DNA of 10,639 nucleotides, from contig JAOXYC010230570.1 in NCBI GenBank assembly GCA_028565715.1, positions 1 to 10,639 on the forward strand, given 5' to 3'. The notes under the pieces are model-generated. The model had not been told where the DNA came from, searched no databases, and saw only the letters and a list, made by a program, of their open reading frames with translations. Numbering within the stretch: the stretch's first letter is position 1; every line of letters starts with the position of its first letter. This document shows positions 1 to 7,900 of this stretch, in pieces. The stretch is from Phoronis pallida. Its lineage: Eukaryota > Phoronida > Phoronidae. Both the position numbers and the translations under genes were made by a program.

Positions 1-687
1 AAGGTAAGGACTGCAAGTTGTAGGACACCAACCCCCACTCCCATGATGAATCCTAACACTCATACATGCACAGTACCAAAAATAACATCAAGAAACGACA
101 CCATCTTTGCCACAGTTGGAGATGACATCACCCTCAATTGCACAGCAGATGGTGAACCATCACCAAACATCACCATTTCAAATAGAAACAATGTTGTCAA
201 ATTTGTCCCTCGTCCTCCATCAGTAACCAATAGGGTAAATTCTGGAGTCGTTCAATTCAAAGCTTCTGTTAATACGACTTATACATGTGTTGCGGAGAAC
301 GTCGAAGGATCTGTAAAAGTTTCACGTAAAGTTGAGGTACAGGAACCAAAACAAGAATCGACGTTGTCGCCAACAGATCCAATGAAATCAACAACAAACC
401 CACCGTCCCCAACACCAGAGGCAACAACAAGAGAAATCCTCGAACCAACACAAGTTCTAATGAAGTCAACGAAGGAACCACAGTTTTCCACACCGGAAGC
501 ATTGAAATCTAAGACACAGGAATCAGGAGATAACAGTCTAGGCCTCGGCATTGGTGTAGGTGTTGGTGCAGTGATACTAATTGCAGTAGCTGTGATTGCA
601 ATTTTTCTGATTAAAAGAAAAATGAGGAAGGTACAGCCCCAAGTTTCTGATGGACAATGTAATGATGGCAAGCCAAATACACTATAA
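1..687 (+). CDS. LRR-Ig single-pass membrane protein, copy 1 (5'-truncated by window edge)
   Basis: The frame is open from base 1 and ends at TAA 685-687, giving 228 residues. It aligns without a gap to copy 2 from residue 257, so the missing N-terminus (signal peptide and LRRs) should lie left of the window. ATG 43 is internal, not the start. Visible parts: the last two LRRCT cysteines (C7, C23); an Ig domain at about 26-115 with Cys pair C47 and C96 (LNC...TYTC); a Ser/Thr/Pro/Lys/Glu stalk at about 116-178, 12 residues longer than in copy 2; a transmembrane helix at about 180-204 rich in Gly, Val, Ile and Ala; then a basic stop-transfer KRKMRK and a tail ending NTL. The Ig core Trp is absent (Ile in its place). 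The role is inferred from architecture: cell-surface recognition or adhesion. No cytoplasmic signalling domain is present. Confident in the family type, not in orthology. Confidence 0.9.
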   Translation, partial: KVRTASCRTPTPTPMMNPNTHTCTVPKITSRNDTIFATVGDDITLNCTADGEPSPNITISNRNNVVKFVPRPPSVTNRVNSGVVQFKASVNTTYTCVAENVEGSVKVSRKVEVQEPKQESTLSPTDPMKSTTNPPSPTPEATTREILEPTQVLMKSTKEPQFSTPEALKSKTQESGDNSLGLGIGVGVGAVILIAVAVIAIFLIKRKMRKVQPQVSDGQCNDGKPNTL

Positions 688-914
688 ACTATGATTTGCA
701 TATAGATTGGTGAAATTTTGAAGATTAATTCACAAAAAACAGTGCTAATGTCTAGTGTCTAGACCAACCGAGATGTAAAATATATCTTTGCATAACGGAA
801 CATAAATTGATAAATTTTCTTCTAAAGGTAAAGATAAGTATGCAAGCCATATTAATGGCTAAAACTCAATTTCTCCTGTCCAATTAAAATGGTTAGCATT
901 GGAATGGAAATAAA
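688..914 (+). other. Putative 3' UTR of LRR-Ig copy 1
   Basis: The sequence just after the stop resembles that after the stop of copy 2, including a shared 16-bp word at 752-767. A canonical AATAAA lies at 909-914 and is the first one downstream of the stop, so it is a plausible polyadenylation signal. The exact transcript end is inferred; another AATAAA occurs at 1563-1568. Confidence 0.5.
752..767 (+). repeat. 3' UTR word shared with copy 2
   Basis: CTAGTGTCTAGACCAA occurs here and again at 4025-4040, at a similar distance after each stop codon. Looser similarity fills the space between stop and word. This shows that the duplication producing the two LRR-Ig genes included the 3' UTR. It could also be a conserved UTR element. 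Confidence 0.75.
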
Positions 915-2470
915 TGGGAAAAGATTAAAAATTGAGAAGTGTGATACCTTTAATAACGAGGGATACATAGATTTATATATGACAAACCTCTATCAAAGTT
1001 TAGATTCTTATTGCTATGCCATAACAATGCAATATATGGAAATGCCTAAATTTTTCTAATCATGTAGAACTTGGTCGGAAAAAGTAATTTCAGTACCATA
1101 TTTTTCATTTTCATATTTTACATTCATTTGACTTTCAAAGAATTTGTTTTAATTACTTTGTTATTTTGGGCATATTTCTGGACTCAATCAACAGAAATTA
1201 ACACGAATGTAAGACCGAGGAAGTTATAAGATTCTGTTGTTTAATAGTTTATAGAAATGTTCAGACAAACATTCTGTTGTTGATGAATGTACAGTAGATC
1301 ATATAATAAAATATATAAAAAGATGCTTTGTGAAGAATTTATACTAAAAATAGATAAGACACATAAAATAGATAAGACAAAGAGTCACACACAAAAATAT
1401 CAAGAGAGTCTTATCTTTTGCAATTTAATTGTTAAAACTGGAAAAAAGACTAGACAAGTGTTTTGTTTCTTAAAAGAAAATGTTTATATCAATTTATGAA
1501 TAATGAACAATTTTCTTACAACAAAATGTTGTTACTTTAGTCATTCATTACTTTTTATCCTGAATAAAGTTTATCACAATTTCTTGTAACAGTTAAGAAG
1601 TTACAAAATAATTAATTATTAAGTACTAAATCGCAAAATGGCTATAAAGACGGGTACAAAGCAATTTGATTTCTAAAATAATCTAGGAATGTTGTGTTTC
1701 ACTGGGTCATGCTGCTAAAAACACATACAGCAATATTTAATTTGAAAAAAATATGAGATCCAAACCAGCCTATTTAAAAACTTAAAATTTTCAAATTTAA
1801 AATAAGGGCCATCATATTTGCAAAAAAAATCAGTTCTCAAATTCTATAAATTTGATACCGTAATTCTAGAATGGGTTTTATTTCACACTCAGTAGCTTGA
1901 AGGCCCAAAACTGGTTGAAACCCTAATATCTAGGCCGATTATTGAAATGTTTACCGGTATTACAGTTCTTAGGGGGATTAACCCTTTTTTGATTTAATGT
2001 CATTTTAAACAACTATGAAAGATACAATTAGTTCATCTTAGACACTATAAAATATGGGATCAGTCAAAATTGTGCAATAGATCTTTTTACATCAGATTAT
2101 CTATAAATGTGTTGAAGATAACTGCCAAGTGACATTGCTGGGGAAATAAATCACAAGATTAAGGTATTTATTAGCTCGACTGATTGAGAAAATAACAAAC
2201 AGTATAACTCTGCTGAGCTGACAAAGTTTTTGGAACAGTTTTTTATCCAATTTTCACCAAAAAACCCATTAACTTGAAACAAGTAATTATCTCCAAGATT
2301 TATTTTATAATGTTCCAACAAATGATGGTTTATTTAAGATTACTGAACTTTGAATGGAGTAAAAAAATAAATAAGGACTTAAAACAATAACTTTAAAGAA
2401 ATTTGTCCAAATATTTATTGAAGAATTCGAAAGTAAATGATGACTAAATATTCAGTTAATGTTATGGAAC
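915..2470. other. Intergenic DNA or leader intron between the LRR-Ig copies; no gene recognised
   Basis: AT-rich DNA with homopolymer runs and frequent stops. A 70-codon open stretch at 1287-1499 is Lys/Ile-rich with no recognisable motif and looks fortuitous. An imperfect 18-bp direct repeat occurs at 1347-1378. AATAAA occurs at 1563-1568 and 2145-2150. The promoter and leader exon of copy 2 must lie here or further left, but I cannot place them. No ERCC4 exon was recognised on the minus strand. Confidence 0.5.
1347..1378. repeat. Short tandem direct repeat, about 18 bp x 2
   Basis: AAAATAGATAAGAC appears twice in a row, at 1347-1360 and 1365-1378, separated by ACAT. It is simple AT-rich sequence with no known role. 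Confidence 0.6.
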
Positions 2471-2473
2471 TGC

Positions 2474-2489
2474 ATAATTTTTTTTGCAG
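2474..2489 (+). promoter_or_regulatory. Probable 3' splice acceptor of a 5'-UTR intron
   Basis: A run of eight T residues followed by GCAG ends at 2489, a textbook polypyrimidine tract plus AG acceptor, 26 bases before the ATG of copy 2. This suggests that the leader is spliced and the whole coding sequence lies in the last exon. The donor is not located. The ATG has a good Kozak context, with A at -3 and G at +4. Confidence 0.6.
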
Positions 2490-2515
2490 TAAGCAACAAG
2501 TATCATCAGTAAAAG

Positions 2516-3931
2516 ATGGCAACAGGCAAAAGCATTACCCTGCTCCTAATGTTCATTTTCATGAACCCCTGCCTAGCAACAGACTATGTTACCGTGGAAA
2601 CATTCTCTGAGCTGACCAACAAACTACCACAAAACACCACTGATCTTAAAGTTTCCGTCACCAAGCAAGAACAGCTTACCGCAGATGATTTCAAGAATTT
2701 TCCTTTGCTTGATAAACTACATATAGACCACGGCTCCATAAAGGGTTTCCATGCAGAAACCTTCAGGAACTTAACGTCCTTGACCTACTTGAGCCTATTT
2801 AACAATTCCATTGACAACCTTCCTTTAAAAAGTTTCCCTCCATCCTTATTAACATTGGATATAGGAGACAATAACCTAACAACGATCAGGCTGGATGTTT
2901 TATATGGCCTTGACCACCTGACCACTCTGAGACTTCACCACAACTCAATTAACTCAATTCAAAATGGTGCATTAGATGACTGCAAGAAACTACTCGACCT
3001 TGAAATACAACACAACCAGTTCAACACCTTCCCATTGAACTTGCAGCTTCCAGAACTGACAAAATTGGATATTACAGGCAACAGTATTTCAGTGATCAAA
3101 AACTACATGTTTGATGGAATGCAGAAACTAGCAACATTTGTTATTGCCCACAACAAGATAGAAACAGTGACTGATGACTTGGCCCCTCTTTTCAAAAGAG
3201 TGAGAAGCTTGCTTCTGCCCTATAACCCCATTCACTGTAACTGTTTCACAGCATGGGTTCTTTCACATCCTCTCATCAAGAGACAAGCTATGAGAACCAG
3301 TTGCAGGACACCCATTCCCATTTCCATGGCTAATCCAAATGCTCATACATGCAGAGCACCAGTAATAACATCAAGAAATGACACCATCTTTGCCACAGTT
3401 GGAGATGACATCACCCTTAATTGCACAGCAGATGGTGAACCGTCACCAAACATCACCATTTCAAATGGTAACAACATTGTTAAAGTTGTCCCTCGTCCAC
3501 CCTCAGTTACCAATACAGTTAATTCAGGGGTTGTACATATCACAGCTACTGTTAATACAACCTACACATGTCTTGCGGAGAATGTCGAAGGATCTGTTAA
3601 TGTCACATGTAAAGTTGAGGTACAGGAACCAAAACAAGAATCAACAGTGTCGCCAACAGATCCACCAAAATCAACAACAGAACCATGGGAACCAACACAA
3701 GATTCATTCAAGTCGACAATGGACCCAACACACTCAACACCAGAGTCACTGAAGTCTAAAACTACAAACACGGGTGATAGCAGTTTGTACCTGGGCATTG
3801 GTTTAGGTATAGGCGCAGCAGTACTAATAGGGATGGCATTGGGTACAATTTATCTGATTAAAAGAAAAATTACGGTACAGCCCCAAGCACCTGATAGGCA
3901 ATGCAATAATGGCAAGCCAGATACACTATAG
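2516..3931 (+). CDS. LRR-Ig single-pass membrane protein, copy 2 (complete)
   Basis: 471 residues in one exon. Signal peptide about 1-21 (hydrophobic ITLLLMFIFM core, likely cleavage after A21). Seven to eight LRRs of 22-25 residues cover about 64-248, with LxxLxLxxNxI signatures such as LTYLSLFNNSI and LTTLRLHHNSI. The LRRCT cap has C241, C243, C263 and C279 after NPIHCNC. The Ig domain spans about 281-370 with C303 and C352; the usual core Trp is Ile314, and C365 is extra. A Thr/Ser/Pro stalk covers about 371-422. The transmembrane helix at about 424-448 has small residues every fourth position (G427, G431, A435, G439, G443). A basic KRK and a tail ending DTL follow. At least seven N-glycosylation sequons are visible. 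No cysteine LRRNT cap is seen. The likely role is extracellular recognition or adhesion, signalling through partners if at all. Related architectures include LINGO, AMIGO and the LRR-Ig expansions of invertebrate deuterostomes; I cannot assign an orthologue. Confidence 0.95.
   Translation: MATGKSITLLLMFIFMNPCLATDYVTVETFSELTNKLPQNTTDLKVSVTKQEQLTADDFKNFPLLDKLHIDHGSIKGFHAETFRNLTSLTYLSLFNNSIDNLPLKSFPPSLLTLDIGDNNLTTIRLDVLYGLDHLTTLRLHHNSINSIQNGALDDCKKLLDLEIQHNQFNTFPLNLQLPELTKLDITGNSISVIKNYMFDGMQKLATFVIAHNKIETVTDDLAPLFKRVRSLLLPYNPIHCNCFTAWVLSHPLIKRQAMRTSCRTPIPISMANPNAHTCRAPVITSRNDTIFATVGDDITLNCTADGEPSPNITISNGNNIVKVVPRPPSVTNTVNSGVVHITATVNTTYTCLAENVEGSVNVTCKVEVQEPKQESTVSPTDPPKSTTEPWEPTQDSFKSTMDPTHSTPESLKSKTTNTGDSSLYLGIGLGIGAAVLIGMALGTIYLIKRKITVQPQAPDRQCNNGKPDTL
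3365..3466 (+). repeat. Near-identical Ig segment shared with copy 1
   Basis: These 34 codons match positions 82-183 at 99 of 102 bases. All three differences are synonymous third-position changes. The flanking codons of the two genes differ much more and include many replacements. The block covers the first half of the Ig domain, including the first Ig cysteine. Confidence 0.85.
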
Positions 3932-4521
3932 ATTATGACTGTCAAGTTTGTAAAAATTGTAACTAATAGACTGGTGGAATATTTGAGCTAGATTCACATT
4001 ATTATATAAACACTGTTAGTGCCTCTAGTGTCTAGACCAAATGTAGCTCAGTCATTTTAACATGTCATGAATTCATTATGACTAAAGATAATATTTTTTA
4101 AAAGAAATATAGCTAGACTATATCATTATTATGGTGAATGGGTGTGTAAAAAGTTGTTTTTTATGTAAGCCCTATAATTCTCGTAATTTTCTTAGCTTTG
4201 TAGGGGGACAGTTACCATTAGGCGCCCAACTTTTGAATCTCCAAATATTGTTCTGGGCTTATAAATGTTGGGAAAAAAAATTTATTAAAAAAACTGTCTC
4301 AGTGCTTGATTGGGCCGACAATTATTGCAATGCTTGTAATGCAATATACTTTGTAACTGAAATGTCTACAGCTTACTAACAATTCAGAATACTGTTGGGC
4401 AATATTATTATGTTTTTTTTTTTATTTCTTATTTTACCCTCAAGATTAATTTTTTTTTTACCTAATTTTCGTACAAATTCTCAGCCTTCAACATTAATCT
4501 AAATGTTGAATTTTAAATAAA
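3932..4521 (+). other. Putative 3' UTR of LRR-Ig copy 2
   Basis: AT-rich, with similarity to the 3' UTR of copy 1 up to about 4040, then diverging. ATTAAA lies at 4284-4289 and AATAAA at 4516-4521, the latter followed by a T/G-rich stretch as expected downstream of a cleavage site. An 82-codon plus-strand open stretch at 4131-4379 lies inside it, has no motif, and is not called as a gene. Confidence 0.45.
4025..4040 (+). repeat. 3' UTR word shared with copy 1
   Basis: Same 16-bp word as at 752-767. It marks how far duplicate homology can be followed past the stop codon. Confidence 0.75.
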
Positions 4522-4844
4522 AGTGACATTTCATCTTTTGTTGCTAGTCATGGCGATTTGATATGAATTGTTTTTCAAAACAAAAATATTCCTTCCATAA
4601 TAAGCACCAAATAAACGATACTTTGCGATTCCATTTATTTCATAAACGACCAGTCTTGCTCTCTTAAGATTGGTGTTAAAGAATATTTCAATTAATTTCT
4701 TAGGATTAATGCAAACATCTTTGACAATATCTGGGGAAACAAAGTGAATGTCGAAAATCCCAAGGGGTGAGACCAAGTAAAAAATTGGGGCCTTGGTCAC
4801 TTTTTAGGGAGAATACGGTAGCCAAAAATTCAATGTGTACTTAC
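4522..4844. other. Non-coding DNA left of the last visible ERCC4 exon
   Basis: This is the start of the ERCC4 intron on the minus strand, running left from the donor at 4843-4844. A minus-strand frame stays open for 89 codons (4531-4800), which is long for such AT-rich DNA. It begins at GTG, shows no resemblance to the XPF continuation, and has no motif I recognise. It may be a decayed element or chance. Confidence 0.4.
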
Positions 4845-4914
4845 AACAAACAAACTATCAGCCGAATCCATGAACAACCAGCCGGAGTTCAAACCAAATG
4901 TTTTCTCACTCGTC
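4845..4914 (-). CDS. ERCC4: ERCC4 exon, sixth visible
   Basis: 70 bases: one base completing an Arg codon, then 23 codons containing [19 protein letters not shown], a conserved XPF block. The acceptor is TATCAG preceded by a T-rich tract. The donor reads GTT|GTAAGT, phase 0. This is the last XPF exon visible toward the left edge; the next should begin with the conserved NARAR-like stretch, and I cannot find it. Confidence 0.95.
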
Positions 4915-7900
4915 CTGATAAATATAAAAAAACATACAAATGACACATATTTAACTGTCAGATAAATAGAGATTATTACCTGGTGAATTTCATATCAAGC
5001 CATATATCAGTCCCAGGGCAGTAAGGGTCAGGCCGCGGACTGGGCCACTATTACTGCCCGAGGACTGATTTCCGGCTCCACGTGAAATTTACCAGGTCAA
5101 AATCTATTTATTACCCAACTATCGAAAATTAAAAGTTCGACCCTTGGACAATGTTTTCTGAAATTTTTACTTCAATTGTACGACTGCATTTATTTCTTCA
5201 GCAAGACGCACAATTTTCAATTAAAAACGCAGGGCATCATATCAATATGCGCACAGCACGTGACGCTATCACTGATTTTTGACTTTATTGTAAAGGGCAA
5301 ATTTTGAGATACCAGGGCAAAATTTCCATAGCTGGGTAATAATCAAAAGTTCCATCTAACTGACATAGTCTTCATTCATCAAATTTCAGTGATACTATCA
5401 ATCAAAAAATAACTTTAATCTACCACACTAAACCCATAATGCTTTTTCAAATAAAACCCTTGTGCACAACCACAACTAAATTTTGTAAAGAAAATCCCAT
5501 TGCTATGAAAATACAGTTGAAATGAGTCACAAAAAACATATTATGAACACAAATTTGAGTCAATAAACTGAATTCATTTTTAAAAATTTCTGTTTCATTT
5601 CAATAGAAATAATTACAGTGAGAATATTTTTTTATTTACTGACCTTATGGAATTGACAAGGTTGTAGAAGGTAACACAGTCATACTGCGTGAGGTAGCTG
5701 AAAAACAAACAATCAGTGTGATATTAAATACATTGCCAACGGGGAGCCCACAAGGCTTTCAAAACATCAGGGTCCCATTTCAAAGAAACTTGAGCAATAA
5801 GCTGTTTGATAAATTTTTGACAAAGAAATATATTTCAAAAATTTGAATTATTCTGCTTTTTGTTGTGTTTCTTTAATTTCAAATTTGAAAAACAGAACAA
5901 ATAAAAAAATGCATTCTTTAATTTCAGTTTTATTATCATTCGGCTTTGGATCATCGTTGATGAATCAGTTGGATACTTTTGTTTGGACATTTTCCCCCCC
6001 GTCTCATATTTGGTATGCCTGTAATGAACACGAAGCTACACGACACTCTTCCAAAGGTTACCAACAGTTCAGTTTTAATGTAATTGGACCTGACTAGTTT
6101 CAAATTTAAATTTTGCAATCAAAGATGAAAAATCAAAAAAGTTTTTCCAGTTTGTTAAAAAATAGGAATAGTATATTTTCTAAACTTTCGTAAATTTAAC
6201 TAGAGCCAAGAACATAATTCTTGTGTACCAAATTAATATTTTTGGCAACAGGGGGAGTAATGGTTAATGTGTCGTCCAGAAACCTTTTCATCCCAGCCAA
6301 TCAATGCCCAGAGCATGTGTACTAAGTTTTGTGAAAATTGGTTAAAAGAGCAGTTTTAAAGAAATCAATCAAAACTAATGCCAGCGATTTTTCACAAACA
6401 CATTTGGCCAACAGGAGGAGCTGGTGTTGAAGTGTTGTCCCGAAAATATTTCATTTAAGTCAATCATCACCCAGAGCATGTGGTATGTACAAAGTTTCGT
6501 CCAAACCGCTTGAGCCATTCCAGAGAAAATCAACGAAAATCAATTACGGCCATTTCTAACAAACACATTTGGCCAACAGGGGGAGCTAAGGTTGATCTTT
6601 CACTGCAAAAACCTTTTTGTTCAATCATCAACCAGAGCATGTGTACCAAGTTTCGTCAAAATCGCTCGAGCGGTTTCATAAAAAATCAATGAAAACAATT
6701 TTTGCGGTTTTTAATGAACAAATTTGGCCAACAGGGGGAGCTCTGGTTGACAAATCATCCCAAAAACCTTTTCACGCCAACCACTCATCACCCAGGGCAT
6801 GTGTACCAAGTTACGACGAAATCTCTTCGGCAGTTTCAGAGAGAAACAATGAAAACCACTTACAACATACAGTTACTAGTTTTAGAAATATGGCCGCGTG
6901 TTGTTGATTTAATATCAAACCAGTAACCTATCTGTCAAATCGTGTGGTTGGGGAATTCTTTAACAAACTGCTTACCGTAAAACGAGTCGAAGAGTCTTGA
7001 GATCGGAGACAAGTTGTTTGGTCTTTGGGCCAAGTTGATGCCAAACTGGATCTAACTGGAATCTCACCGTCTTGTCAAAAGATTTGGTGAGAGCATTCTC
7101 TGTAGTTATATCTTCCATGTCCAACTAAAAAATAATGAGTTTCCTTATTCCATGAATATTTGGTGAGAGCATTCTCTGTTGTTATATCTTCCATGTCCAA
7201 CTAAAAAATAATGAGTTTCCTTATTCCATGAATTGCTTACTTGAAGTAACAACGAAGTGGCATTATACCAAGAACTATACAGTCACCTACTTATTCCAAC
7301 TTTATCAACAAAGACCTCACAACTTTAGAATTGTGAGAAAGATGGTGTCTACAGATTTAGCTGAAGGTGGACAACTTTTATCAGGTGACTTCAACATTTA
7401 AAAGCCTGTATTATTTGCAAATACAAACTATTTACAGCTTTTTTATACAAAAAGTCATCCTTTTTGTATTTGTTGACCAGGTTTTAATACAAAATTGTGT
7501 CCATGGCAGTAACTTTACTAGAGCAAGTCTACTCATAAAAAGGTCAAAACAGGCAGAATATGCATACAATTAGATATTCTGACAAGCAATGCCGCATAAA
7601 CTGCAGTGCCCTTTTTTAAACACTGTGAATGATCACAAATTTGAGGAACTGAAGAAAATGTATTTATCTACACGGCTATGCTAAAAAAATCTTGTTGATT
7701 ATTAAGTGGAAAAAAGAATCAATATTGACCTACTTATTTACTACATACGGTGATAACGATCAGGATGGTTTGTACATTTTAGTTCAACTTTTGACATGAA
7801 TCATAGTTCCATCACGCTGATTTTTTCCACACAAATACTTGAAACAATATTGTCAAACTTTATTGAAATGTTTTATGGAAAATTCTTAATTTAGCAGGCA

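Noticed and set aside
1-9. AAGGTAAGG at the left edge as a splice donor
   Set aside because: It looks like a donor, but the codons align in frame with the intronless copy 2 and the reading frame continues through it.
43-45. ATG 43 as the start of a short secreted or membrane protein
   Set aside because: The frame is open to base 1 and aligns with the LRRCT of copy 2 upstream of this Met; there is no signal peptide after it.
269-701. Minus-strand ORFs opposite LRR-Ig copy 1 and the equivalents at 3343-3798
   Set aside because: They are shadows created by Thr/Ser/Pro-rich codons of the sense genes; the sense frame has domains, cysteines and a membrane helix.
4131-4379. 82-codon plus-strand ORF after copy 2
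   Set aside because: It lies in the probable 3' UTR and is Cys/Phe/Leu-rich without a motif. The copy 1 UTR has no counterpart.
4531-4800. Minus-strand frame of 89 codons with a protein-like composition
   Set aside because: It starts at GTG with a stop just upstream, has no recognisable domain or match to the XPF continuation, and no clear splice borders. A stretch reading RARLVVY only faintly recalls the expected NARARVY of XPF and has the wrong surroundings. Kept only as a note under the non-coding entry.
5843-6097. 84-codon plus-strand ORF inside an ERCC4 intron
   Set aside because: No motif, AT-rich codons, no homologue recognised, and a C8 homopolymer within it; most likely chance.
6480-6907. 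Overlapping plus-strand ORFs of 70, 96 and 74 codons
   Set aside because: They are translations of the 160-bp repeat units; different units are open in different frames, which argues against coding.
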